From JANQRA01 sp035550735 (lineage in GTDB: Bacteria > Actinomycetota > Acidimicrobiia > Spongiisociales > ZC4RG35): DNA of 56,865 nucleotides. The translations under genes were made by a program, and so were the position numbers. The stretch spans positions 1 through 56,865 of the forward strand of contig DASZOM010000016.1 of the NCBI GenBank assembly GCA_035550735.1, given 5' to 3'. The notes beneath the pieces are model-generated. The model did no database searches, was not told the origin of the DNA, and was given only the letters and a program-made list of their open reading frames with translations. Shown in pieces: positions 48,604 to 56,800 of the stretch. Position 1 is the stretch's first letter; every line of letters starts with the position of its first letter.

Positions 48604-50479
48604 GTCCCTCCTTGCCCAGGTACGCGCTCACCACCGCCGGATCGCTCATCACGGCAGCCGGGTCGCCCTCGGCCAGCAGCACCCCGTGGTCGAGCACCAC
48701 GATCCGGGTCGCCAGCTGGTTGACCACACGGAGCACGTGCTCCACGAACACGATGGCGACTCCGGAGTCGTGTATCCGGCGGACCACTCTCACCGCATTG
48801 TCCACCTCCACCGGGTTGAGCCCGGCGAGTGCCTCGTCGAGCAGGAGCACCGAGGGCCGGGTGGCCATCGCTCTCGCCATCTCGAGGAGCTGACGCTCGT
48901 GCAGATTGACCTTGCCGGGGTACTCGGCGGCGAGATGATCGAGACCGACGAGGGACAAGAACTCCTCGGCCGCGGCCCGTGCCTCGCTCAACCCGTGCGG
49001 GTCACGACCGAACATGATCGCGACTGCCACGTTGTCCCTCAACGTCATGGTTGAGAATGGCCTCGGTATCTGGTAGGTGCGGGCGATCCCGAGATGAGCC
49101 ACTCGATGCTGGGGGATGCCGGCGAGGTTCGTCCCGTCGACTGCGATCGTGCCCGCGGTCAGCCGACTGGCACCGGCGATCAGGTTGACCAGCGTCGTCT
49201 TCCCCGATCCGTTCGGCCCGACCAGACCGATCAGCTCGCCCTCGGAGACGGTGAGCGAGACCCCCCGCAGGGCGTGGACCCCGCCGAAGTCCTTGGTCAC
49301 TCCCTCGGCGACGACCAGGGGCCTGCCCCGCTCCCCCGGCGTTTCGTCCTCGTAGAGGCGCTCGGCAGCCGAGGGACGGGCCCGGGCCGTCACCCCGGAC
49401 CGACGTTTCGATGGGAGGAACGCCACCACGACGGCCGCCGCCAGACCCACAGCCAGCCAGTCCACGGGCTGGCCCCATCCACCCCACAGCCCGAGTCCCA
49501 GCAAGGTCGCAACGAGCGCGCCGCTCACCAGCCAGGGACGTCGTCTCATCCGGGCCATGAGACCTTCCGGTGCCAGCACCACGAGGAGGATCAGGATCCC
49601 CCCGAGGACGATCAGGCTCCACCCTTCGAATCCACTGTCGGCCAGCCGGTTCTGCAACGTGTGGATGTAGACCGCTCCCAACATCGGCCCGGCCCAGTGG
49701 TTTCGCCCACCGAGCACGCTCATCACTATCACGAACAGGGGGACGGTCAGATTGAACGTGCCCTCGACGCTGATGAATCCCAGGTTGAGCCCGAAGACGG
49801 CACCGGACACCCCTCCGATCAACCCGTTGGCGGCGATTGCGATCATCTTGTGGCGGAAGGTGGGCACACCCAGGCCCTCGGCGACTGCTTCGTCGTCCCT
49901 GACGGCGAACAGCGCCCACCCGTACCTGGTCCGCTCCATCACGAAGGCCACCGTCAGGGCGAACACCCCGACGACCGCGCTGCACACGTAGAAGAAGCTC
50001 TGGAACGAGCCGAGGGCCTCGGGAAACTCGGGGACGGGGACGACGATCCCTTGCCCGCCGTCGATGGTGTCACTGAGACGGACCAGGGCGGCGAGGATGA
50101 AGGGCACCGCCAGCGTGAGCAGCGCGAAGATCTCACCGCGCAACGAGCGGAGACGGAAGGCGACGAATCCGATGCCCAGACCGAGCAACATCGCCAGCAG
50201 GCCCCCGATCGCCAGAGCCACCAGCCAGTCGAGGCCGTGGCGGCCGAAGAGGACCGCCATCGAGTAGACCCCCACCCCGTAGAAGGCCCCTTGCCCGAAG
50301 CTGAAGTAGCCGCTGTACCCGGACAGGATGTTCCAGCTGGTCGACTGGGCGGTCCAGAAGAGGATGCCGCTGAGGAAGACCAGGTAGAACGTGCTCAAGT
50401 CGAGGACCTCGACCAGGAGTGGCACAACCGCCAGCCCGACCGCCACCAGGGCGAGGCCGATCCAGCCCCGATTCCTCAT
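48587..50479 (-). CDS. LivM-LivG fusion: permease joined to ATPase
   Basis: A 630-residue protein. Residues 1 to about 320 form the LivM permease (start IGLALVAVGLAVVPLLVE; GYSGYFSFGQGAFYGVGVY; GGRNHWAGPMLGAVYI). Two further hydrophobic segments (about 322-365) and a linker lead to a LivG ATPase from about residue 390: Walker A GPNGSGKTTLVN, NLHERQLLEMARAM in the signature position, Walker B LLLDEALAGLNP. The ABC signature LSGGQ is replaced by NLHERQ, as is common in LivG. One base separates it from livH. Confidence 0.93.
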   Translation of the reverse strand: MRNRGWIGLALVAVGLAVVPLLVEVLDLSTFYLVFLSGILFWTAQSTSWNILSGYSGYFSFGQGAFYGVGVYSMAVLFGRHGLDWLVALAIGGLLAMLLGLGIGFVAFRLRSLRGEIFALLTLAVPFILAALVRLSDTIDGGQGIVVPVPEFPEALGSFQSFFYVCSAVVGVFALTVAFVMERTRYGWALFAVRDDEAVAEGLGVPTFRHKMIAIAANGLIGGVSGAVFGLNLGFISVEGTFNLTVPLFVIVMSVLGGRNHWAGPMLGAVYIHTLQNRLADSGFEGWSLIVLGGILILLVVLAPEGLMARMRRRPWLVSGALVATLLGLGLWGGWGQPVDWLAVGLAAAVVVAFLPSKRRSGVTARARPSAAERLYEDETPGERGRPLVVAEGVTKDFGGVHALRGVSLTVSEGELIGLVGPNGSGKTTLVNLIAGASRLTAGTIAVDGTNLAGIPQHRVAHLGIARTYQIPRPFSTMTLRDNVAVAIMFGRDPHGLSEARAAAEEFLSLVGLDHLAAEYPGKVNLHERQLLEMARAMATRPSVLLLDEALAGLNPVEVDNAVRVVRRIHDSGVAIVFVEHVLRVVNQLATRIVVLDHGVLLAEGDPAAVMSDPAVVSAYLGKEGHARSH

Positions 50480-50480
50480 G

Positions 50481-51350
50481 TCAGTGCACCGCCTTCGAGG
50501 GGAACAGGCCGGTCGGCCGGAACACCAGGGCGAGCACCACCATCGAGAACACCACGAACGGCGACGCCGACGGGCTCCAGATCGCCGCGGTCAACCCCGA
50601 GATCGCCCCCACCAAGAGGCCCGCATACAGCGTGCCGGTCAGGTTCCCGATCCCGCCGAGGATCACGATGGCGAAGACCCTCCCCACCCACTCGAAAGGG
50701 GCATCCGGATGGAGGGACTCCCCGAGGGCGTGGAGCATCCCGGCGATCGCCGCCGTGGCGCCCGCCATCCCCGCCAGGAGGATGCTGAGCTTGCGATGGT
50801 CGATCCCGAAGGCCGAGGCGATCTCCCGGTCCTGGCCGAATGCCTGCAACGCCCGGCCCGCGTACGTCCGCTCCAGGACGAGCTTGCCCGCCACCACCAG
50901 GACGACTGCGAAGCCGGCTGCGAGCAGGGTGGGAAGGGGGAGCGACAGCGCGCCGATCCGAATGCTGTTGGCTCCGTAGGGATTCACGTCGGTGCCCATC
51001 CGCTGGAAGTCGGCGGTCCACACGTTGCTCACCACCTGGACCGTGATGATCAGCAGGCCGTAGCTGATGAGGAGGGAGTTGAACTCCGAGACTTGCCATC
51101 GCTCGAACCCGGCTTGCACGACAGCCCCCAGGACGAACATCGCGGCCGCCCCGATCACGACGGTGAGGAGGGGGTCGAGGCCGGTGCTGGTCGCCACCTC
51201 GAAGGTGAGGTAGGCGCCGATCAGGACCATCCCGAAGTGGGCCAGGTTGATGATCTTGAGAAAGCCCCAGAGAAGGGAGAGCCCCAAGGCCATCACCGCG
51301 AACAGGCTCCCGGAGAGAGCTCCGAAGATGGCGGCCTGGAGCTCGCTCAA
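50481..51350 (-). CDS. Branched-chain amino acid type ABC transporter permease (LivH-like)
   Basis: A 289-residue membrane protein with about eight segments: LQAAIFGALSGSLFAVMALG, WGFLKIINLAHFGMVLIGAY, and the coupling region ASAFGIDHRKLSILLAGMAG. TTG 51350 is chosen because GGAGG lies seven bases upstream and the upstream codons are not membrane-like. A hairpin sits between it and the binding-protein gene. Confidence 0.9.
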   Translation of the reverse strand: MSELQAAIFGALSGSLFAVMALGLSLLWGFLKIINLAHFGMVLIGAYLTFEVATSTGLDPLLTVVIGAAAMFVLGAVVQAGFERWQVSEFNSLLISYGLLIITVQVVSNVWTADFQRMGTDVNPYGANSIRIGALSLPLPTLLAAGFAVVLVVAGKLVLERTYAGRALQAFGQDREIASAFGIDHRKLSILLAGMAGATAAIAGMLHALGESLHPDAPFEWVGRVFAIVILGGIGNLTGTLYAGLLVGAISGLTAAIWSPSASPFVVFSMVVLALVFRPTGLFPSKAVH

Positions 51351-51392
51351 CCTCTCTCCTCCCGGGTCGTCATCGCTGTTCAGTGTGGATGA

Positions 51393-51422
51393 TCGGGCCG
51401 CCCGATCGCCCGAGCGGCCCGA
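51393..51422 (-). terminator. Intercistronic hairpin between binding-protein and permease genes
   Basis: TCGGGCCGC (51393-51401) pairs with GCGGCCCGA (51414-51422), loop 12 bases containing CGATCG. There is no T run. A hairpin here could protect or attenuate transcripts so that the binding protein is made in excess over the permease. Confidence 0.5.
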
Positions 51423-51444
51423 CCATATCAGCGTCGATTCGGGC

Positions 51445-52779
51445 TCAGCCGGTGGGGGCGAGCGGCTCGGCCGCGGCCTGGTCCTCCGGCCAAACGACCA
51501 CCCAGTCACCGTCCTGTATCTGCTTGAGCACCTGATTCGAGGGCCAGAAGTTGTTCTGCTCCTGATCGAAGCTCACCTGCCCGGCGAAGGGCAGGTCCGC
51601 CCCGTTCTCGTGGAGGTAGTCACAGATGGCGGCGTGATCCAGCGAGCCGGCGCCCTCCACACCCTGGGCGAGCAGAGACCAGGCGTTCCACGAGGCGGCC
51701 GCTTGCGTCTCGAACACCGTGTAGGGCAAGCCGGCGTCGGCTACACGCTGCGAGAACTCCTCGATGATCTCGACCAGCTCGGAATCCAGATCGGCGAGGA
51801 TCGGCTCGTTCGGCTCGAACATCGAGACCGACAGCAAGCCGTTGGAGGCCTCGCCCATCCCGAGCAGCGGGCCGGGAGCCGGGAACAGGGCGAACATCAC
51901 GGGAGGGGTGAAGCCCACCTGCTGCATGGCCTCGATCAACCCGTTGGCCTCGACACCTAGACCCATCACCAGCACCGCGTCGGGCTGGGCATCCTGGAGC
52001 GAGGCTGCGATCGGACCCCACTCGGTGTTGCCGATCGGGTACGGGATGTCGGCCACGACCTCGTACCCACGCTCGGGCAGGATCGTGCTCGTCGACGGTT
52101 CCTCCACGTCAGGCCGCCCGTAGCTGACGAAGCTGGTGGACCCACCCTCGTTGGTGACCAGGGCGACAGTGCTCACCGCCCCGTCCATGCTGTCGAACAA
52201 GTCGGCGAGCTGGTTGGGGATGAACTCGTTGGGGGCCGGGCCGATCGACCAACCCGGGAACTGGCACTCATAGGTCAGGGCCGGAGCAAGGACGGCCGTG
52301 TGCTGGGGAAGCACGAAGCCATGCCGCTCCGCCACCGGCATCGCCGCCAGGATGTTGGGAGTCGCGTAGGGACCCATGATCAGGTCGACCGCGTCCTGGG
52401 ATATCAACTGCTCGTAGAGCTCGGCGATCCGGGCGCCGTCCGAGGTGTCGTCGATCAGGTTCCACTCGACGGGTCGGCCGAGCAGTCCACCCGCCTCATT
52501 GAGCCGGTCGACGAACAGCTGGCCCGCGATCTGATGGATGATGCCGGTCGCACTGAGCCCGCCGGTGAGCGGGAGCGTGCCGCCAACCACGATCGGGTCG
52601 CCCGAGGGCCCCGCTGCCGATGTCGTCGTGCTCTGGCCACCGGTCGTGTCCGTGCCGCCCTGGGTCGTCGTGGCTCCACCGCCTGTCGTAGTGGTGGACT
52701 CGGCGCCGCCGTCCCCGCACGCGGCCACGACCAACAGGAGTGCGGTCATCACCGACAGCACTCTGACTCGTCTCCTCAC
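51445..52779 (-). CDS. Substrate-binding lipoprotein of the Liv-type ABC transporter
   Basis: A 444-residue periplasmic-binding-type lipoprotein: lipobox LVVAAC (about residues 15-20), a Thr/Gly linker, then the LivJ-like fold (VVGGTLPLTGGLSATG; INDT-like LIDDTSDGARIAELYEQLIS; LIMGPYATPNILAAMPVAE). GTG 52779 with AGGAGG five to six bases upstream is preferred over the ATG at 52860. The ligand cannot be told: the family binds amino acids, but also amides, urea and aromatic acids. Confidence 0.9.
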   Translation of the reverse strand: MRRRVRVLSVMTALLLVVAACGDGGAESTTTTGGGATTTQGGTDTTGGQSTTTSAAGPSGDPIVVGGTLPLTGGLSATGIIHQIAGQLFVDRLNEAGGLLGRPVEWNLIDDTSDGARIAELYEQLISQDAVDLIMGPYATPNILAAMPVAERHGFVLPQHTAVLAPALTYECQFPGWSIGPAPNEFIPNQLADLFDSMDGAVSTVALVTNEGGSTSFVSYGRPDVEEPSTSTILPERGYEVVADIPYPIGNTEWGPIAASLQDAQPDAVLVMGLGVEANGLIEAMQQVGFTPPVMFALFPAPGPLLGMGEASNGLLSVSMFEPNEPILADLDSELVEIIEEFSQRVADAGLPYTVFETQAAASWNAWSLLAQGVEGAGSLDHAAICDYLHENGADLPFAGQVSFDQEQNNFWPSNQVLKQIQDGDWVVVWPEDQAAAEPLAPTG

Positions 52780-52895
52780 GTTCTCCTCCTCGTCGGCAGA
52801 CGGAGTCGTCACCCGCACGGGGCGACAACCAATACTGCACACTAGCCAACCGGCGTTCACCGTGACTGCACATGGCGTCGAGGCCGGGTTGGGAG

Positions 52896-52901
52896 TACCT
52901 T
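52896..52901 (+). promoter_or_regulatory. -10 hexamer of the leaderless HAD gene
   Basis: TACCTT lies seven bases before GTG 52909. An upstream in-frame TTG (52900) would fall inside this hexamer, which decides for the GTG. Confidence 0.5.
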
Positions 52902-52908
52902 GCGGGAC

Positions 52909-53628
52909 GTGCCCTCACCCCCATCTGTCGTGCTCCTCGACGTCGGTGGTGTCTTCCTCCTCCCTTCCCGGGACCACATCCGCTCCGCCCTGGCCCAGGT
53001 GAACCATGCCGTCGACGACGACTCGGCGATCGATCGTGCCCACTACGTCGCCGCGCGGGTCTTCCCGATGGACCTCGGTGACCACGAGTACATGGGCCCG
53101 CACTGGACCGAGTATCTGCTCTCGTATGCCGCGGAGCTCGCCGTCCCCGACGAGGTGATGGAGGAGGCCGTGGAGCACCTTCGCAACGAGTACGTCACCG
53201 GATGGTTGTGGAGCCACGAGATCGCCGGCTCGCGTGAGGGCCTGCGTCGACTGGTGGACACCGGCGTCCAGGTCGGCGTGGTCTCCAACTCCGACGGCAC
53301 CATCGAGGAGAGGCTCCGCTCCCAGGGCATCCTCCAGGTCGGGCAGGGCGAGGGCGTGGAAGTCGTCTGCCTCGTCGACTCGGGAACCGTCGGGGTGGAG
53401 AAACCGGACCCGCGCATCTTCGACTTCGCACTCGAGGTCCTCGGGATCGGCGCCGGAGAGGTCTGGTATGTGGGGGACACTCCTGGTTTCGACATCACGG
53501 GCGCCTTGCGGGCAGGGTTGACCCCCATCCTCATGGACCCCTTCGGAGTCAACAGCGACTTCGGTGTGACCACGGTGGCCTCCCTCGCCGCAGTCGCCGA
53601 GATGATCGAGAGGGGACGGACGGGCTAA
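52909..53628 (+). CDS. HAD-family hydrolase
   Basis: A 239-residue haloacid-dehalogenase-like phosphatase. Motif I reads LLDVGGVFLL, where the second Asp of DxD is replaced by Gly; motif II is VVSNSDG, motif III Lys in GVEKPDPRIF, motif IV YVGDTPGFDITGA. The missing second Asp (DVG instead of DxD) suggests altered or non-phosphatase chemistry. Substrate unknown. Confidence 0.83.
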   Translation: MPSPPSVVLLDVGGVFLLPSRDHIRSALAQVNHAVDDDSAIDRAHYVAARVFPMDLGDHEYMGPHWTEYLLSYAAELAVPDEVMEEAVEHLRNEYVTGWLWSHEIAGSREGLRRLVDTGVQVGVVSNSDGTIEERLRSQGILQVGQGEGVEVVCLVDSGTVGVEKPDPRIFDFALEVLGIGAGEVWYVGDTPGFDITGALRAGLTPILMDPFGVNSDFGVTTVASLAAVAEMIERGRTG

Positions 53629-53685
53629 AGCCACACGCCGGTCGGGCCGATCTTTGCGCAAGGGACCTGCGCTGGGTCAGGAGTC

Positions 53686-54984
53686 ATGGTTCGAGCCGAC
53701 AAGTGGCGTGTGTTGGTGGCCGGGGCGATCGTCGCCACGCTGCTCGCCGTCGCCATGGTGGCGGTCTCGCCCGCCTTCCCGGCACAAGCAGCCCTCAGTC
53801 AGGCCGCATTCGAGGAATGCCTCCTCGATCGAATCAACGCCTCCCGCGCCGATGCGGGCGCACCGCCTCTCAGGATGGCCACCGACCTGGTGGGACGGGT
53901 CCGGGATTGGTCGGAGTGGATGCGGTTCAACGACTTCGAGCACATGCCCGCCTCGCGGCGGAACGACATCCTGCCCCCCAGCCGGACCACATGGGGTGAG
54001 AACATCGCCTGGCACTCGTATCAGCATCTTCCCGACTGCTCGGCGATCCACACGATGCTGATGAACTCATCGGGCCACCGCGCCAACATCCTCAATGCGT
54101 CGTTCCGGTTCATCGCCCTCGGCGCGTACGTGGATGCCTCCGGTTGGTGGGTGACCGAGCTGTTCTTCGATGCAACCGACTACCTGCTCCCCGATGACGA
54201 GATCTTCTTCTACCGGGAGGACGGTCTCTACCGCTACTACGACATCAGATCCGACGGCTCGATCGGGTCACCGATCCTCGCCGGCGACGAGTACACGAGC
54301 GGCTGGTCGTCCATCACGGCCATCGACCTCGACGGCGATGGTCGGGAGGAGATGTTCTTCTACCGCGAAGACGGCCTCTACCGCTACTACGACGTCGGCT
54401 CCAGCGGCAGGATCGGGTCGCCGATCAGGGCGGGCGACGAGTACACCACCGGCTGGTCCTCGATCACGGCAGTCGACCTCGATGGTGACGGCCAGGACGA
54501 GATGTTCTTCTACCGGGAAGACGGGCTCTACCGCTACTACGACATCGGCTCCGACGGCATCATCGGCCCACCGATCAGGGCCGGGAACGACTACACCACG
54601 GGATGGTCCTCCATCACCGCCATCGACCTCGACGGCGACGGTCAGGACGAGATGTTCTTCTATCGCGAAGACGGGCTCTACCGCTACTACGACATCCGCC
54701 CGGACGGGAGCATCGGCTCACCGATCACGTCCGGAGACCAGTACACCACCGGATGGTCCTCCATCACCGCCATCGACCTCGACGGCGATGGCCAGGACGA
54801 GATGTTCTTCTATCGCGAAGACGGGTCTACCGCTACTACGACATCCGTTCGGATGGGCGGATCGGCACTCCGATCACGGCCGGAGACCAGTACACCACCG
54901 GTTGGTCGTCGATCACCGCCGTCTCATTGGACTGAGCCCGGAAGCGGTCACCTTCAGACGTGGCCGGCGAAGTCGTGGGGGTAG
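53686..54984 (+). CDS. Secreted CAP-domain protein with five 50-residue repeats, frameshifted
   Basis: Signal peptide at residues 1-36, a CAP/SCP domain at about 42-160 (WGENIAWHSYQ; NSSGHRANILNASF, with His86, Glu105 and His131 as the likely site), then 50-residue repeats containing FFYREDGLYRYYDI and calcium-like DLDGDGQDE. In the fifth repeat one C is missing near 54825 (gggtctac, versus gggctctac in the fourth copy). The literal frame then runs in a non-repeat sequence to 54984, into the glyA end; restoring the base gives a repeat ending at the stop at 54935. Either a true frameshift or a sequence error. Confidence 0.8.
   Translation: MVRADKWRVLVAGAIVATLLAVAMVAVSPAFPAQAALSQAAFEECLLDRINASRADAGAPPLRMATDLVGRVRDWSEWMRFNDFEHMPASRRNDILPPSRTTWGENIAWHSYQHLPDCSAIHTMLMNSSGHRANILNASFRFIALGAYVDASGWWVTELFFDATDYLLPDDEIFFYREDGLYRYYDIRSDGSIGSPILAGDEYTSGWSSITAIDLDGDGREEMFFYREDGLYRYYDVGSSGRIGSPIRAGDEYTTGWSSITAVDLDGDGQDEMFFYREDGLYRYYDIGSDGIIGPPIRAGNDYTTGWSSITAIDLDGDGQDEMFFYREDGLYRYYDIRPDGSIGSPITSGDQYTTGWSSITAIDLDGDGQDEMFFYREDGSTATTTSVRMGGSALRSRPETSTPPVGRRSPPSHWTEPGSGHLQTWPAKSWG
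54199..54935 (+). repeat. Five tandem 150-base coding repeats
   Basis: Units begin at about 54199, 54349, 54499, 54649 and 54799 (anchor ttcttctac at 54205, 54355, 54505, 54655, 54805; the spacing is exactly 150 each time). They are highly alike at base level, which points to recent duplication or gene conversion. The fifth is shortened and carries the missing base. Confidence 0.9.
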
Positions 54985-56225
54985 GGCGAGAACTCGGCGG
55001 CCAGCTCGGATACCCGCCTCGCCACGTCATCGAGAACTCCCTGGTCCCCTCTCCCCGCCAGCGCCCGGCAGATGAGTGAGGCCGTCTCCGCCGCCTGCTC
55101 CTCTCTCATCCCCTGGGTGGTCATCGCAGGGGTCCCGATCCTCAGCCCTGAAGCCCGGTACGGGGGCCTGGGGTCGAAGGGGATGGTGTTGAAGTTGAGC
55201 GTTATCCCGACGCCGTCGAGCATCCTGGCGGCGTCCTTTCCGGTCAGATCCTCGTCGACCGAGCGCAGGTCGATCAGATAGAGGTGGTTGTCGGTGCCGC
55301 CGGACACCACCCTCACACCCTCCTCCTGGGTGCGGGTCGCCATCGCCCTGGCGTTGGCGACGATCTGGTCGGTGTAATCGTGGAACCCGGGCTGCATGGC
55401 CTCGTGGAAACAGACGGCCTTGGCCGCCACCTGCGACTCGATCGGCCCGCCCTGGACATTGGGAAACACCGCCTTGTTGATCTTCTCTCCGAACGGCTCG
55501 GTGGCGAGGACGAGGCCGCCACGCGGACCGCGAAGAGCCTTGTGGGTCGTCCCGGTGACGATGTCGGCGTGAGGCACCGGCGAGGGGTGCGACTTGCCCG
55601 CCACCAACCCGATGAAATGCGCCGCGTCGACCATGAACACGGCGCCCACGTCGTCGGCTATCTCGCGAAACGCCGTGTAGTCGAGCGTCCGCGAGTAGGC
55701 CGAGTAGCCGGCGAGCAGGATCTTGGGCCGGTGCTCCTTGGCGAGACGCCGCACCTCGTCCATGTCGATCAGCTCGGTGTCGGGGTCGACTCCGTAGGCG
55801 ACGAAGTTGTAATAGAGGCCGCTGAAGTTGACCGGTGACCCGTGGGTCAGGTGGCCGCCTTGGTCGAGACGCATCCCTAGCACCGTGTCCCCGGGCTCGA
55901 TGAGGGAGAAGTAGGCGCCCATGTTTGCTTGAGCGCCGGAATGGGCCTGAACGTTGGCGAACTCCGCGCCGAACAGCTCCTTGGCCCGATCGATGGCGAG
56001 CTGTTCCATCTCGTCGACGACCTGGCACCCCTCGTAGTAACGGCGACCCGGATAGCCCTCGGCGTACTTGTTGGTGAACACCGACCCCGAGGCGGCCATC
56101 ACCGCCGGCGAGGCGAAGTTCTCCGAGGCGATCAGGTGGATGTGCGAGTTCTGCCGTTCCAGGTCCTTGCGGATCAGGCCGGCGACGGCCGGGTCGACCT
56201 GCTCGATGGGATCCATGGAGATCAT
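54954..56225 (-). CDS. glyA: Serine hydroxymethyltransferase
   Basis: A 423-residue PLP enzyme linking serine-glycine exchange to the one-carbon pool. The PLP Lys is in TGTTHKALRGPRGG; NKYAEGYPGRRYYEGC and AHSGAQANMGAYFSL are family signatures. ATG 56225 is preferred over 56216 because TACCCT (56233-56238) lies seven bases upstream on the minus strand. Confidence 0.97.
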   Translation of the reverse strand: MISMDPIEQVDPAVAGLIRKDLERQNSHIHLIASENFASPAVMAASGSVFTNKYAEGYPGRRYYEGCQVVDEMEQLAIDRAKELFGAEFANVQAHSGAQANMGAYFSLIEPGDTVLGMRLDQGGHLTHGSPVNFSGLYYNFVAYGVDPDTELIDMDEVRRLAKEHRPKILLAGYSAYSRTLDYTAFREIADDVGAVFMVDAAHFIGLVAGKSHPSPVPHADIVTGTTHKALRGPRGGLVLATEPFGEKINKAVFPNVQGGPIESQVAAKAVCFHEAMQPGFHDYTDQIVANARAMATRTQEEGVRVVSGGTDNHLYLIDLRSVDEDLTGKDAARMLDGVGITLNFNTIPFDPRPPYRASGLRIGTPAMTTQGMREEQAAETASLICRALAGRGDQGVLDDVARRVSELAAEFSPYPHDFAGHV

Positions 56226-56232
56226 GCCCCCG

Positions 56233-56238
56233 AGGGTA
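56233..56238 (-). promoter_or_regulatory. -10 hexamer of the leaderless glyA transcript
   Basis: TACCCT on the minus strand, seven bases before the glyA ATG. No riboswitch-like leader fits between it and the start codon. Confidence 0.5.
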
Positions 56239-56242
56239 CCCC

Positions 56243-56800
56243 TCAGATCTCGACCGGCCCCCCTCGGAGCACGACGGCCACGCGGCCGGTGACGTCTACC
56301 ACGGTCGACGCCGCACCTCCGGGGGAGTCGCCCTCGAGATAGACCGCAACGCGGTCGCCGAACACCTCCCTCGCCTCCCGGTAACTCATCGTCTCCGCTT
56401 CCCCGGAGACGTTGGCCGAGGTCACTGCGAGTGGGCCGGTGCGGGTGAGCAACTCGAGCGCGACCTCGTGGTCGGGAACCCGGACACCGATGGTCCGAGC
56501 GTGTCGGTCGCCGACCCAGTCGGCCATCACCACCTTGGGCGTCACGACGAGGGTCAGTGCGCCTGGCCAGTGCTTCTTCGCCAGCTCGAGCCCGGTCCCT
56601 TCGAGCTCGGCGATCTCGGCCGCCTGATCCAGGGTCGCCACCAGGATCCCCACCGGCTTGTGCGCCGGCCTCCCCTTCAACTCGAAGAGCAGGGCGATCG
56701 CATCGGGGTTGAAGGGGTCGGCTCCGATCCCGTAGACGGTGTCGGTGGGAAGACCGACCACCTGGCCGTCGACGATGGCGGCCAGCGCCTCCTCGATCAC
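56243..56800 (-). CDS. L-threonylcarbamoyladenylate synthase (Sua5/TsaC/YrdC)
   Basis: A 185-residue YrdC-domain protein: VVGLPTDTVYGIGADP, ELKGRPAHKPVGILV, HWPGALTLVVTP and TSANVSGE are the family motifs. It makes threonylcarbamoyl-AMP for the t6A tRNA modification. The C-terminal Sua5 domain is absent, so it is of the short TsaC type. GTG 56800 overlaps the prmC stop. Confidence 0.94.
   Translation of the reverse strand: MIEEALAAIVDGQVVGLPTDTVYGIGADPFNPDAIALLFELKGRPAHKPVGILVATLDQAAEIAELEGTGLELAKKHWPGALTLVVTPKVVMADWVGDRHARTIGVRVPDHEVALELLTRTGPLAVTSANVSGEAETMSYREAREVFGDRVAVYLEGDSPGGAASTVVDVTGRVAVVLRGGPVEI

Noticed and set aside
49094..50788. 564-codon plus-strand open frame
   Set aside because: Antisense of the LivM-LivG gene; Gln/His/Arg-rich with no signal or domain.
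54199..54935. Tandem repeats as a possible CRISPR array
   Set aside because: The units are 150-base coding repeats in frame with no spacers and no cas genes nearby.
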